Assembly (NCBI GenBank): GCA_947462335.1
Contig: OX381717.1
Coordinates: forward strand, 48,465,523-48,529,522
DNA: 64,000 nt
DNA from: Harmothoe impar
Lineage: Eukaryota > Annelida > Polychaeta > Phyllodocida > Polynoidae
Direction of reading: 5' to 3'
Below, piece by piece: positions 1 to 13,528 of this stretch. The first letter of the stretch is position 1; the number at the start of each line of letters is the position of its first letter. A program made the translations under genes and the position numbers. The notes beneath the pieces were generated by a model. It saw nothing but the letters and a program-made list of their open reading frames with translations. It was not told the DNA's origin and did not search any database.

Positions 1-1
1 G

Positions 2-3000
2 AAGACCTATGCTCTACTGATTAAGGTCCATAATATGACAGACGACTGGTTCAAACGTGAGATCAGCAACAGAAGGGTAAAACTAATATCTTCTTACAGT
101 TTTGAGTGATTATAATTACCTGAAAACCTTGCATATAAGAAGTGGCTTGTACGCAAGTCAGACTCAGCTTTCTTTTGATACTAAAGATACTAATTTGGCT
201 TTTGCTCACATGAAATAGGCATTTCCTCACATTGAATATACAAAACCACTTAAACAGCTTAAAGGGCAACCAAAGTTGGCACCTTCCCACTGTGTACAGC
301 ATTATTGAGTGCTTATTAAGCCTTGCAGAGATTATGCAGGGCTTAATAAGCCCTTAATAAGTTCTCTGTGACAACTGGATTGTGAATCATTTAATCCCAT
401 TCAGTCTATATCTATATACTCTGACAGACTCAGGTTGTATTTTATAGAATCTTTATAAATAGCCACTCCATTCACCCTTGTCCACACTCCACTGCATCAG
501 ATATAGCCCTAACACTTTTTAACACAAACAACAGATTGGAAGTTGTTCAACAGGTTGGGGTTTTAGAGGGTACTGTCTTGTCATTGTATATTGGTAAAAG
601 ATCAGATACACCTGAAATACTCTCAATATCAACCTGGGCACTTATCATATCAAAGATTTAATGGAGATAGAAACTAGGTTATATCATAGTCATAATCATG
701 AGCCTTATCTTTGAATCTCATGTATTGACACTTGGTCTTGAATCTATGATGTGAGTGAAGAGCCCCTATGCTCTTACTGAGGCAATGGGTCTTTTACAGC
801 CCAAACTAGTGTGATATGAACAGGCATACCCCTATATAAATATGCTGTATTACCATGGAAGTGGGCGGGGGGGGGGGGGGGTTGTCAGATCAAACAGCTA
901 GGTGCTACTAATTCTGAAATCTACAACCTTTTGCATGAGAGACAAACATGCTACTGCCTGAAATCCTGATTATGTGTGATTAAAATGATATCTTGCACTC
1001 TTATGTCAACATATTCCCACTTATTGGTATCAGTTACACTCATTTATAATATTGGGGGTGCTTATTTCATGTCACCCTGAATGTTTTGGATTAATTGACT
1101 GCTATGCCATAGTGTCTCCTTTTCCATTTAGTTTTCAATCAAAGACTGGTTACCACCTCTCATGACCTGTCCATGGTATTTATTTTTCTCAAAAGTTGGA
1201 CACCTTTTATGTATGTATTTGTTATCACCATACTTATTGCACTGGTGTTCTGTAATAAGAGGCTTGATTTATTTTGCAAAACAGTAAATCAGTTGAGAAT
1301 AATCATAGTATGCATCTGCGCCCAACAATTGTGGCCACTTGAATGACTTACTAACTTAGCAATTTCCAAACTACCTCTGCAGTTTGTAGGTTTTGACTTC
1401 ACTTGGGGTCCAGCTTATTCATGTATTCAACTTATATGGTGGTGGCCATCTTGGATTCTTTGGAATGTTCAAAATGCCTCAGCATATTGTTTGCTATAGT
1501 TATTTTGCATTTCAAAGTGGTTTTATGCATATTTTAAGTGAGAAAAGGCTTATTTTGGGATATTTATGGCTAATGGCGGCCATCTTGGATTTCTTTTTAG
1601 AATAGCTCAGTTCAGTACACCCAATTTTATATTACCCCCCAAAGTGATTTCATGCACGTTTCACATGAGTGAAAGTCTCTAAGAACGAATTAAATAAAAT
1701 TGAATCAATTTAATGTATATTCGAAATTTTTATCTTGGGAGGGGGTTATGAGGCAGGTTACAGTCCTCAAATTCAAAAACGATAGTCCCCTAAAGAATTT
1801 GCGCTAACGCCCCTCCTAATATAGAGTATGGCTTATGTGAGAGTTTTTATAAGTGCAGCGCACTAGCAAATAAGCAATTTTCAGAACCTCTCTGCAGCTT
1901 TAAATATATCATTTATATAGGTTAGGGGTGCGGCTTATACGCAAGTTAGGCTTATACGCGAGGTTCTACGGTAGTTGTTTTAAATTCAACATTATTCCAG
2001 CATCATCATAATAATAGGATGAAAAAACATGTTATTCTTATTACTCACAGCCATACCTAATCAACATAATCAAAATTGATTAATTATGTATATATTTAAG
2101 AAAAACTATGAACAAGACAACCCAAAGTGTTTTGCTGATGCCTTGTTTGAAACCCAGAGGAAGTGTCAAGAGAAAAAGGAAGATTTCCAACTCACTGATG
2201 ACACCATCTATGGCATCAATAGAAACATCATTTCTGCTGGTATGTGTGACCTTTCTGATGCTGTTATCATTCCTCCTCCACACCAGAAATGTCTAATCTT
2301 CTTCAATTCATCATATAGGGTGCTTACATTGTTGTTCCAGCCCGAAATGAAATTCTGAAACATTTTTTTTCTACCATTAGGAACAATTACCACAGCAACA
2401 TCCCTGCAGTGCCTGATCGCTCTGTTAGTGAACAAACCAGATATTCAGCAGAAAATGGCTGATGCAATTGCAAAGAAGATTGGCACAGAAGAACCCCGTC
2501 TCAGACACAGGGACAGGCTGGCCTATATTGAGGCAACCATCTTGGAGCTGTTACGTTACTCATCCATCACCCCTCTAAAGATCCCACACTACACGATGAC
2601 AGACGTAGTTGTCAATGGATATGACATCCCCAAGCATACTAGGGTGAGTCGAAATATGAAGGATTCTGTGAAGTAGTGCTCAATACTTTGTCATAATCAT
2701 TATGACTACAGAATACATGATCTATGAGGGATATGCAACAATAACATGATAATGTGTCACTATTACTATACTAGTCAGCTCTTTATGTATTGCATGACCT
2801 TTAGCCATCCATCTCAGCTGCTGGACAGAATAATAAAGATTTATTATTTTCCATTTCTGTTCCAAAACACAAACACACTGCTGCAGAGTTGATGATAATG
2901 ATGACTCATAATAAGGCATGGGGACATAATTTGTGTGAGTCTCCCTTTATAAAGGAGTTCATAAATAATATTACGGCACTTATCTTACAGATAATGTGTA

Positions 3001-3652
3001 ATCTATGGAAGTTACACCACAGCTCTGAATACTGGGATGAGCCATGGGAGTTTAAACCAGAAAGGTTTCTTGACAAGGATGGTACCCTAGTGGCACCAGA
3101 CCATATCAATAGGAAGAGGTGACTACCATTTTAATGTATACCATCAACACAAGCACTATACAATATGCTGCTTTCTTTTTTTTAAATTTATTTTTATTAT
3201 AGAGAGAACATAAGCCAAAAAAGCATAAATATAGTTTTATACTGCGACAGTGAGTTATTCATAGTTAGTTGGACAGATTACAGATGACTATTTTCTTATG
3301 ATTGGCATAATTACACTAATATTACAGACAGAGATTTCAATATTTGACTAACTGAGGGGCCTATCACCACCAATTAATTATCTTACAAAAATTACAGAGA
3401 AATAACAACCTAAATTTATCAAATCACAGGTTGCTGGCATTTGGTGCTGGTAGACGAGTTTGTGTAGGTATAACACTTGCCAAGAACAGGCTCTTCCTGA
3501 TGGTGACGTCACTGATCCAAAACTACCAGTTCCTACCTGTGTCAGAAGACAAGAGGCCCAGCCATGACCCTCGTACTTACATCAGTGGCTTTCCAATTAC
3601 CCCAAAGGCATATTCTGTAAAGCTTCTACCAAGGCTAAACCAGAATGCCTGA
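2..3652 (+). CDS. Cytochrome P450, clan 2 (CYP1/CYP17-like), tandem copy A; 3' half only
   Basis: A microsomal haem monooxygenase; substrate unknown. The window edge removes the first exons. Visible coding exons are 2-76, 2101-2239, 2381-2643, 2991-3118 and 3430-3652, all with GT-AG borders and matching phases, giving 275 residues with no stop before the TGA. In order I see the end of helix G (HNMTDDWFKRE), the I-helix AGTITT, the K-helix ExxR as ELLR, the PERF motif as KPERF and the haem loop FGAGRRVCVG with the Cys ligand. The last four exon lengths (139, 263, 128, 223) equal those of copies B and C downstream, so this is the most upstream member seen of a direct tandem array. The I-helix has Ile where an acidic residue is usual. 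The residue pair K-N after the 2101 acceptor differs from E-I in the other copies. Family assignment is by motifs and overall look; the CYP subfamily is not resolved. Confidence 0.9.
77..2100 (+). other. Intron of P450 copy A with a poly-G run and MITE remnants
   Basis: A ~2-kb intron, against 436 bp at the same place in copy B and 288 bp in copy C. It carries a poly-G run near 867-881. Around 120-165 and 1830-1975 it has relics of the repeat family that ends in tacgcgaggttctacggta. The same family sits in the equivalent intron of copy B. No coding exon is visible. Confidence 0.6.
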
Positions 3653-4878
3653 TATTATGTGAACATATCAAAATGTAGCATGCTTCAGACCAAGCTTTCT
3701 CCAGATGCTTTGCCCTATATTGCATCTGTTACAATGTTTATAATCATCTGAGATTAGACTGAGAAAAAGGTAGAAAAAATGACTGTATGCCCTGTTAAGG
3801 GGCAAGAAGAGACAGACAGATATAGAGTGTGTTGCAGAACCTTCGGTTTAAACTGGCATTTTATAAACTACTTACTAACAAAAAGTAAAAATAATGATCA
3901 GTAAAGATTTGAGATATAGTTTATCATTTTCATTTGAAAGCAGGTGGGAGAAAAAGCACCTCCCAGATGGATTTTTGACTTCTAGTTTTGATCACCAGGA
4001 GGCATGAGGATGATAAAAGAGTACAAATATGCCACAATCTATAGCTCTAGGGTACTTTTTATGTAATTCTATTTCGGTGCAAGTGTTTCTTCATTTGGAA
4101 TTTTCTATTGAAAATTGGCACATATGGCGATTTCTGGTTGCCATGGAAAGCATTCCACTATTCTAAATGTAGTATTGGGATATTATTGGTCTTTGACCCT
4201 TCATCATATACTCGGAACTGAAAACACTCCTTTGAAAGTCATGACACCAGCTTTAATTCCCAAATCCCCCTCGGATAGCTGTTTTCGCCCACCTGCTTAC
4301 ATTTTAAAAAAAGAAAAATTTGCATGTAAAGGTAATATAATGTTACGCTGTTATCTAATCTCATTTCATCAACTTTATACCACTAGTATTAAATACAGGC
4401 CCATGTTTATTTTACCCCATTAATCTGTAACATCATTTTATATGTAGACCGTCATGACTGTGAGTTGTTCCCCTTAAAAAAAGACAGGGGGCTTCAAGGA
4501 GAACGCCAATGCGCCGAATCCATTGATATGCCCAATTAAACACTTTGAAAAATAAATTATATTATGGCTACAATACGTTTGTGAATATCAATATTATCAT
4601 TCTGTTTAAAATATTTTGAAAATATGAAATAAAATGTACAGATATAATCCTGGTCTATTCAATTTATTTATGCTTAAAAAATAGGTTTAGTTCTAGACAA
4701 CCACATTTGAGTTTGCCTTGGACATGCAGAGGGACTCTCGATGGGGTACCAAAATGATTCAACCACTTTTTAGTTAAAAAGGGGTCAGCAGCACTCAATT
4801 CAATCCACCTGGGGGGGACAAAAATTGTTGACCCCTTTTGCGGGGGGCCAAAAAAAATTGTTTGCGTCAAAACCCTAT
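3653..4878. other. Intergenic DNA downstream of P450 copy A
   Basis: AT-rich. It probably begins with the 3' UTR of copy A. Short open frames here show no splice signals or recognisable protein. I see nothing else. Confidence 0.5.
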
Positions 4879-4986
4879 CCCAGTGGGCACAGAATTCAGT
4901 TCAACATTGAATCAATATCGAATCAACGTTGAATCAACATTGACAACCAGTTATCAATGTTGATTCAAGGTTCTGTGCCCATTGGG
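4879..4986. mobile_element. 108-bp palindromic MITE, copy 1 (CCCAGTGGGCACAG ends)
   Basis: Starts CCCAGTGGGCACAGAA and ends TTCTGTGCCCATTGGG, an inverted repeat. The interior repeats the words ttgaatcaa and caacattga several times. A second copy of equal length lies at 5191-5298. The flank repeats AT, so a 2-bp target duplication is possible. Confidence 0.75.
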
Positions 4987-5190
4987 ATGACCCCCCCTGC
5001 TCCCTTTTTTAAAAATGCCCACTCCCTTAGAAGATCTTAATATTATATACCAGATTCCACCTTTCTTTGCAGGAAAGGGATAAGAGGCAGCAGTGGTGAG
5101 AAATAGTTCTCCCCACACCTACCAGGGTGTATCACTGCACCAGTGGGACCACCATATACCTGTCTGTACTGCATGCTTATGGTAGGGCTT

Positions 5191-5298
5191 CCCAGTGGGC
5201 ACAGAATTTAGTTCAACATTGAATCAATATTGAATCAACGTTGAATCAACATTGACAACAAGTTATCAATGTTGATGCAATGTTCTGTGCCCACTGGG
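5191..5298. mobile_element. 108-bp palindromic MITE, copy 2 (CCCAGTGGGCACAG ends)
   Basis: The same element as at 4879-4986, with only a few substitutions and perfect CCCAGTGGG/CCCACTGGG ends. It is flanked by TT on both sides. Confidence 0.75.
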
Positions 5299-5343
5299 TT
5301 ACTCCATTATGGGCACCGCCCACGGGGGAACCTCGCCGTCCAA

Positions 5344-6318
5344 GGGAGTGATCATTTTTTAACAACAGGGGGGGAGGCAAAAAAAATGTAACCCCTTGAC
5401 CGGGCAGAATTTGTACCTCTCGGGAGCCATTACCAATAGACATACACACATGCTATATATACATTGATTACATACATTGGTTATCATAACCTGGTACATG
5501 GACACTGTTTAGATATCTACGGTTTATGAGATCTAGTACCTAGTATATTCAGATGGTCAGATTAGTGATGATGATAATAGGGTATTGACCGTTGATAACC
5601 TCCAGACATTCACACTGTCAACATTACAGGGGAGTGATCATCTTTGCACAACATGGAAGGTGTTATATACATATCGAAAATAGCATTGTGAGACCTTGTA
5701 ACTCGCTCATACCGGAAGTCAATAAAAGCGCGGCAAACTAGTCAGTTGTGCCCACCCTGCAGAAGAAGTTAGACTTGCCTCAGTCTCTACTTTCTTTATC
5801 ACTGAATTTCTTCCCACATACACCACATAATTGTCATTACCAATGGACATACACACATGCTATATACATTGATTACATACATTGGTTATCATAACATGGT
5901 ACATGGACACTGTTTAGATATCTACGGTTTATGAGATCTAGTACCTAGTATATTCAGATGGTCAGATTAGTGATGATGATAATAGGGTATTGACCATTGA
6001 TAACCTCCAGACATTCACACTGTCAACATTACAGGGGAGAGATCATCTTTGCACAACATGGAAGGCACCATGGATTTTGGTGTTGCTGGGATCCAGGCTT
6101 TTTCCTGTTCCCCCTTCAAGCTAGTGTCAGATTTACTGCGGCGATCCCCTTGATCTATCCTTTTTTCACTGTCTAGTAAAAAAGGGGTATAACGGTATGT
6201 TATAACTATGGTCCCCCAGCCAAGATAGTTCCAAATTTGTTGCTCCAATTCATTTTGCCCCTCTCCCCCTTCAAGTTAGTCTACCCCCTCCCTTGTTGTT
6301 AAAAAAATGACGACCACC
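5344..6318. mobile_element. ~1-kb element with GGGAGTG-type ends and an internal direct duplication
   Basis: The left end, GGGAGTGATCATTTTTTAAC, is mirrored by the right end, gttaaaaaaatgacgaccacc followed by taa. This places it with the smaller MITEs at 10745, 16491, 45992 and 55833. Inside is a ~230-bp direct duplication and a stretch resembling the end of an LTR. No transposase frame is visible. Confidence 0.5.
5428..6065. repeat. ~230-bp direct duplication (5428-5660 and 5835-6065)
   Basis: Both arms run from cattaccaat to acatggaagg with few differences. The 174-bp spacer begins tgttatatac, contains aataaaa and ends in a CA-rich stretch (cacatacaccacata). That arrangement resembles the 3' part of an LTR, so a rearranged or solo LTR is possible, but no target duplication was found. 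Confidence 0.7.
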
Positions 6319-7091
6319 TAAGCTGGAGTATACGTGATCCGTTTTTGTTTTTGCCTCAAGCAGATTTCTCAGTTTATATGCCTGGGCATATTATATATGA
6401 ATAGCCCTGAGTAGGACGTTTTGACATGAAAGTATGTACAGACAGCTGCAGGTAGGCCTATCATACTGCAAACGTATTTTGTTTTGCACTGTAGACATAT
6501 TTTCGTGAATTTGTTGTTCTTTGTCCTACAACATCACAAGCTCAGTCGAAGTGCAATGGGGCCATGGTCACCATGCCATCTGGCCATTGACCCCTATCAT
6601 GTTTAATATCAGGACAGTGTACTGGTTTAGGTCCATATATAAGTAGAATATCCAGGCAAACAAAACAGAAAAGCTTGGAAGTTCAAAAGCTAAACACAGT
6701 AAACAGAGCTAGTACCATAAAGTGTTTCCCACGTTGGTGCCTGGCCATGCCATATCACTCATTATCCGAAATCAGCCATACGTATGGGTTCTGCACCTTT
6801 TACCCCATGTTTGGTAATTTACAGAAATGCGTAGAACAGTGTACTATAAATCAATCGATGAGACTCATGTAAGAAAAGTCCAACAGATTGTCTCTAACCC
6901 ATTATTACTGTTAGCCTTATTAAAAATAGCGTAACTAGTCTACAGTATCCTTATAATGGCCCTAGACCCTTAAATTCGACACGGCGACATGGACCTTTTT
7001 TGGCCCTCGTGACATGGGACATGAGGAGAAAATAGATAGTGACATGGAACAGGAGGAAAAAATAGATAGTGACATGGGACATGGGGAATTT

Positions 7092-7172
7092 CTTAAAGGC
7101 ACACTCAACCCACGACCATACCCTGCCGACTTTTGTACGCCAATGACGTCGTGGGTTCAGTGCGCCTTTAAG
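7092..7172. repeat. 81-bp inverted repeat (CTTAAAGGCACACT ends)
   Basis: The left arm, CTTAAAGGCACACTCAACCC, is mirrored by gggttcagtgcgcctttaag on the right. The loop is ~35 bp and contains a tgacgtc word. It is probably a very small MITE. It is preceded by a short tandem repeat of gacatgg(a/g)aca(t/g)gagga-like units (7008-7085). Confidence 0.6.
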
Positions 7173-9205
7173 ATCGATATGGCAACATTAGCATTTCTTA
7201 AGATCGACACGGGACATAGGGACCCCCCCCCCATCAAGGGCCCCCTTATACACGCTTATACGGGTCCGAACCATGGTAAGGCAAAACTGTGGGTGATCCG
7301 ATAGTTTTAATATTACTGGTATGAGAGGTATGGGATGTCTACGCACTCACATGATCTTTTTTATGTTCTACAATAGGTAATGCACTTATGAGTCTATGCC
7401 TACATCTCGCCTTATATACTCTGCTACTGTGAGTCAGTACCCAGAACATGGGTTCGAACCCCACTCTTGCTCAATTAGTAATAATAATTATTGATATCTG
7501 CATAAAACACCTGAAGTACCTGGTAACTTATTTCCTATAGAATATAAATATGTCAGTATTGGTAATATGTATGCCCCAAATGGGTTAAATGCAGATTTTA
7601 TAAAACATAATACCTATTGTACCATAATGTGATTCGAACCCACACTCCTCAAATTATCCAGGATTTCGGATCATTTTTATTAGATATAAATTCGCCCAGG
7701 CCCAGTGTGGGCCTGGAGTGTTCAAGGCTGTCAGAAAAGGGGGTCATGGTCAGTAGACTATACACACATGTGCAGGCCCTATAACCTACATGGGAGACCG
7801 TTATGTAAGGAGGTTTAGGGGTGGTTTTATAATCCAATGCTATATATACCACCAAGACCAGAAGGCAACATTGTATAGTCAGGTTGTATACATCGCATGA
7901 GAAACTGACTTCACAGAACTACAGAACTGCAGGTAGGTACAATCTAGGCATACCATTTTATAAAGACACAATATTTTATTTCATATGACTCACAAGTTCA
8001 TACATTCGGTTTCATAGCACTCCTGTTAAAGATTACCACTCCCTAATAGGGACCTTATAACAAACGATTATTAAGTTACAGATAGCCTATAGCCTCACAT
8101 GTCTATCACAGCTTCAATGTTGTCACGACCCTGTATAAAATGTGTGTTAGGCCAAAAGAAAAAGGTCTGTTTCAGGTCAACCGACCAACCCTATCAAAAC
8201 AGGGCCGACCCTACGTTTTTGATGCAATTCTTTAGGGTCTTTGGAGAGGTTGGCTAGTACTTTCATGTTAAAAGTTTTTTTTCTTTTAAATCCGACCTAC
8301 CGACCCTACATTTTTTCCCATGTTACCTGAAACACACCTTTTTTGGCCTTATCTTATATGGCCTGCGTTAAGTAGGCTTAAAGGGAATTGCTGGTTCCTA
8401 CACAGAAGCCACCTGGCGGAAAAAATCGAAGCTCATGAAAAGTATTATTTAAGCTGTTTTCATATTCTTACATAGACCACTTTCCCTAAATCAGCTATTT
8501 GTATTTGCTACTTTGACAGTATACCTCCATTGTTCACATATATACACTGCTAGGACACCCATAGGATCCTATAGTTAAGACAAAAGAAATGTTTTTCCAA
8601 AATTCATGCCTTCCTCATTTTATCCATGACCCCCTGTTTTATTGGTCCTAAAATGCTTGTATAGATATCCATTATACATTCCCAAGGTTTGATTGCACTC
8701 AAGAAAGAAGAAAGGGATTATCCATGACAGATAATGTGAAAATGCTGTTTTCCTATTCATTTCTATAGTTAAGGTACTCCTTTGCTCAAATGGCTGTATC
8801 ATGAAAGTTAGTACCGTGACATGGCAATTTCTTTTGATTTTCTATTAGATAATAAATCAAACTAACATAATCCTGAGTTATATGCAAAAGTCAATAGAAC
8901 CTCAGTAATCCTACGACAAGTAGCGAGTCCCTTTAACACATCTTCTCACCAAGGCACAGGAATTTGGGCTCCTGGGCCCAGGTAGCAGAGTCATCTTTCT
9001 AGACTCATTATAATTTAACATGACATAAAGACTGAGTTATGTATTACACGCTGAGGAGGTGTATGAATATAGGGAGGAGGGGGGCAAAACTTAATAAGTC
9101 TCCACTGAAATTTCCTGGTCCTGTCGGATATGCCACTGTACTGGGTACAGTACTGTGATACAGATTTGTAAAAGAAATGCTCCTTATTTGGACTTTACAG
9201 ATATA
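7173..9205. other. Intergenic DNA upstream of P450 copy B
   Basis: No supported gene. It should contain the promoter of copy B. A possible 3' splice acceptor (actttacag, ending at 9200) lies five bases before the copy B start codon, suggesting that a 5' untranslated exon lies somewhere in this stretch. I could not locate that exon. Confidence 0.45.
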
Positions 9206-12200
9206 ATGTTGACAGTGACTCTCACTGGGGTTGCCTTGGGGGCCCTGGTCTTGTGGAAGTTAAGACAGAGGAAGAAGTACCGTCTCCCCCCAGGACCGCC
9301 CGGTCTACCCTTCTTTGGAAATGTCTTCCAGCTGGATAAGGCTAGTCCTCATGGTACCATCACTGACTGGGCTGACCAATATGGGGATGTCATGACGATT
9401 AAGGTAGGTGCTATGTTGTAGCAATTTTGTTACAAAGATTTGCATTATGTTAGTGGATATAGATAAAAAAGGAAATCAAGGCAGTCTTCTGTATTAATTT
9501 TACCCTATGATGACAGAAGTCTATAGTTGTCTTGTCATTCCTAAAGTAATAATATAGGACTAAGCATAGCTCTGGTTATCAAAATACAATAGTTATCAGT
9601 TTTTCATGAAATCTTAAATCTCCTTGCATACCCTTCATTGGACCATCATTTCTCAAAACATTGAATTAATGAATTTCTTTGTTTTGATGCTGCATTTATT
9701 TTTTACAGATGTTTGGGAATGAATTTGTTGTATTGAACAGTTTCGAAGCCATATATGAAGCTCTGGTAACCAAGGCAACAGAGTTTGCTGGTCGCCCTGA
9801 CTTTTACAGAATGGATGTGCTCACAGGACATTGTGATGATGTAGCATTTTCCACTTACTCCAGGAAATGGGTTTTCCACAAGAAAACCACCATGCAGGCT
9901 CTGAAGGTATGCTATACATAGAAATAACATTAAATTTTAATCATCATGCTATGATTAAGGAAATGTATCCACCAATATTTCAATAACTTCTTTCATGTGG
10001 CCTTTGGTATAAAGCTTTATTTAATGGCAGATAAGAGAATTGCAACACATTAGTTGATACTACAATTGCCATATTTTTTGGTCCTGTTGAATAAAAGCTT
10101 TCTTTCCTCATAATCTCATTACAACAGCCATTTACTTTATTCCAATAAAAGAAAGCAATTTTCTGAAAGAAGAACATAATGCCCACTCAGCAGAATCTAT
10201 TCACATTGTTCTTTACTTGTCGAACCTGGCCTGTGTCACACCTGCTCTACTGCCTCATGTGATACAGCCCGGGTTCAACTTAGGAAAAACAATGTATATG
10301 TACTCCGCTAAAGGCCTTTGTATCTGCCCTACTATGACATCATACCCATTATGTTAAGGATTATTGTGGTAAAGTCAACATATCTCTGCCATCATTATCA
10401 TATTCATTTTACAGATGTATGGTGACAACCTGGAGAACCTGGAGCTGATCACCCTAGACCTGATTAAGGACATGAATGAGGAGCTCAGGTCAGCGGTAGA
10501 GACTGAGGGATGTGTCAACATGAGGCCAATCATACACCAATGCATCACCAGCATTATCACATCTATAGTATGTAGCCATTGTCAGGTTTCTGTTTCTTCT
10601 ATTTACTGATACATTTTGTATTCACATAATACCACCCAAATAGATTTCCAGTAAATGTACAGGAAGAAAAAGTGCAACATACTATACGTATGGTAAATGT
10701 AATTGACACTGCATGGTCAATGCAATATTGATTCCCATCACTAAGGGAGTGGTCATTTTTTAACAACAGGGGGGGTTGGCGGATTTTTGTGCAAGAGTCT
10801 GCGGGAAGGGTTGAAATATTTTCGGTCCCCCCTGAAATTGAGAGTGGTTGACACCTTTGATCTATAGTAACGCACTGGCTTTTCTGCTAAAAAGGGGTGC
10901 AATTTTTTTGGTTCCTCCGTTCGAGGGGTCCAAAATTTGTTGATCTCCGCATAATCTACCAATCTCTCCCTGTTGTTAAAAAATGACTACTCCCTAAGTT
11001 AATCTGCCTTTCAAAGGAGCATTTCTGATGGACATTACAGATGTATGGTCAAAGGGTGAGCAGGGAGGATGTAGCTAGTCTATTGGATGCCCAGCAACGG
11101 GGGCAAAAGGTGATAGAGCCAACCGGAGTCGCTGCAGCGCTTGACATGGCACCAATACTTAGATATGTGCTCCGGGGGACCTATGCACTACTGATTAAGC
11201 TTCGCAACCTGAATGAGCACTGGTTCAACCGGGAGATCAACAACAGAAGGGTAAGATGGATTTCACTCATGTTTTAGGCGTGTCATCATGACAGTCATAA
11301 TATATTATCCCGAATACGGTGAATTTTTGCTTAGAAGCTACAGCTTGTATGCTAGTCAGACTCCGATATAATTTGATACCAATCGTGCCTATATGCTATT
11401 ATATAGTCGCCTATACATTTTGTAACAATTTCCAAAACCTCTGGCTATAGAACTCTCCCGATGTCTAGGTGCAGCTTATATGCAAGTCAGTCTTATGTAT
11501 ACGCGAGAATTTAAGGTAGTCTTAAAACATGCATATCCTGTAACATCTTAAATGTAGTATCAGCACTGCGGTGCATATAGCCTGGTTTACCTCTCACATC
11601 TGATATATATCACAGCTGTACTAATATAAATAAAAACCAATTGATAGTCATTGAGTCATAGAAATTGAGCTACTATTATTTTTAAGGAAATATATGAACC
11701 TGGCAACCCAAAGTGCTTTGTTGATGCCTTGTTTGAGAGCCAGAGGAAGTGTCAAGAGAAAAATGAAGATTTGCAGCTTACTGATGACACCATCTATGGC
11801 ATCAATACAAACATCATCTTTGCTGGTATGTATGAGCTTTCTCAGCCTTTTATCACCCTCCTTCTACACCACAAATGTTTGTTCTCTTTTGTTCGACTTA
11901 TAATGCAGTAGTATTTGTAGTATATTGGTATTCTCCCGGGGTAGTCTAGCTTGTAACACCACTCTGAAAATGATGTTCTTTTCTATTGATAGGAACAATT
12001 ACGACATCAATTTCTCTGCAGTGTCTGATTGCTGTGTTAGTAAACAAACCAGAGATTCAGCAGAAAATGGCTGATGTCATTGCAAAGGGGATTGGTAGAG
12101 ATGAACCTCGTCTGAAAGATAGAGAAAGACTGGCCTATATCGAGGCAGCCATCTTGGAGCTGTTACGTTACTCATCCATCCTCCCCCTGAACATCCCACA

Positions 12201-13528
12201 CTGTACTATGACAGATGTAGTTGTTAATGGGTATGACATCCCAAAGGATACAAGGGTGAGTTTGAATATAGAGGTCTAGTCAGCTAGTGCTCAATGCTAT
12301 ATTATATTATGAGTAGGCCTACCGCACTAATCATCTTTCCAATAGGAAAGCTGGCAAAAATGTTCAACTCTCAATTCCTTGCCTTATTCTTATCTACTGT
12401 ACTACTTCTATATCTGTCACAAAAGAAAATGCATACACACTACAACAGAATTAGTGTAAGGAAGTACATAACATACTCATATTATAGTTTTGATATACAC
12501 TAATAACCTTGTTGGCCCAGGATCCAATGACCTGTAATTTTGAGTATTTTATCATGAATGACCTTCTCGTGGGCCTGGGTGACCCACATGAATGCAGAGG
12601 AAAAATTGGAAGAGAGGTCATCTATTCCCTATAGCCATGTAATATATTATCATTGGAAAAAGAAGCTAAGAAGATCTTGACCCACAGATTTCTGTGTGTG
12701 CCAGTATATATCAGGAGTTGTGACCCAAAGTGTTTATAGTCACCTCAGGTAGGCAGTATGGGCATAGGGTGAGTCTCCCTTTATGAGTTCATTAAGAAAT
12801 CACTTTAAATTTCCATACAGATAATGTGCAATCTATGGAAGCTACACCACAGCTCTGAATACTGGGATGAACCATGGGAGTTTATACCAGAGAGATTCCT
12901 CGATGAGGATGGTAAACTTGTGGCACCAGACCATATCAATAGGAAGAGGTAACTACTATGTTTATTTATGTTATCAACATGAACTGGCATCATTCTGCCT
13001 TCTTCACATCCACATTTTTTCCTTGTTGTACAGAGAACATTACACACAAAAACACAAGAATGTATTTTATACACCTACATTCATAGTTATCCATAGTGAG
13101 TCAGATAAATCACAGATGACCAATTGGGAATTTTACAAATTACAGGGATGGGTTTCCTATTATTTCCTCATGATCAGCATTATCAAGATTGATATCACAG
13201 ACAGAGATTTAAACACTTAAATGATAATTGATGGTACAACCATCAACTGATATCATATCTTACCCAAATTTCAGAGAAATAACAAGCTTATTTATCAATT
13301 CACAGGTTGCTACCGTTTGGTGCCAGTAGACGAGTCTGTGTGGGTGAAGCACTTGCCAAGAACAGACTCTTCTTGATGGTGACGTCACTGATTCAGAACT
13401 TCCGGTTCCTACCAGAGTCAGAAGACAAAAGGCCAAGCCATGATCCTCGTACTTACATCAGCGGCTTTGGAGTTATCCCACAGGAGTATTCAGTAAAGCT
13501 TCTCCCAAGGCTGAGCCATGATGGCTGA
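9206..13528 (+). CDS. Cytochrome P450, clan 2 (CYP1/CYP17-like), tandem copy B, complete
   Basis: A membrane-anchored microsomal P450 of 503 residues. Coding exons: 9206-9403, 9709-9906, 10415-10567, 11041-11250, 11687-11825, 11993-12255, 12821-12948 and 13306-13528, all GT-AG, phases matching, no internal stop. Residues 1-18 form the hydrophobic anchor, followed by a basic RQRKK stretch and the PPGPPG hinge near 29-34. Later come I-helix A299-GTITT-304, K-helix E355xxR358, PERF 410-413 and haem loop FGASRRVCVG with ligand Cys441. Position 302 is Ile where family members usually have Asp or Glu, and position 437 is Ser where Gly is usual. The start was chosen as the ATG directly before the anchor; the same residues begin copy C. 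The substrate cannot be read from sequence; relatives act on steroids, xenobiotics or fatty acids. Confidence 0.94.
10745..10994. mobile_element. 250-bp MITE with GGGAGTG ends and TAA target duplication (Harbinger-like)
   Basis: Lies in intron 3 of P450 copy B. The left end, GGGAGTGGTCATTTTTTAAC, is mirrored at the right by gttaaaaaatgactactccc. TAA flanks both sides (10742-10744 and 10995-10997). A 3-bp TWA-type duplication and short inverted ends are typical of PIF/Harbinger MITEs. Confidence 0.75.
11316..11520. mobile_element. MITE relic of the tacgcgagaatttacggta family
   Basis: In intron 4 of P450 copy B. It begins gaatacggtgaatttttgct and ends tacgcgagaatttaaggta, with inner words resembling ttatatgcaagtcag. 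The same family occurs in the equivalent intron of copy A but was not seen in copy C. Confidence 0.5.

Noticed and set aside
7440..7475. T-arm-like gggttcgaacccc, possible tRNA or tRNA-derived SINE
   Set aside because: There is no matching acceptor stem, anticodon arm or box A upstream at the right distance.
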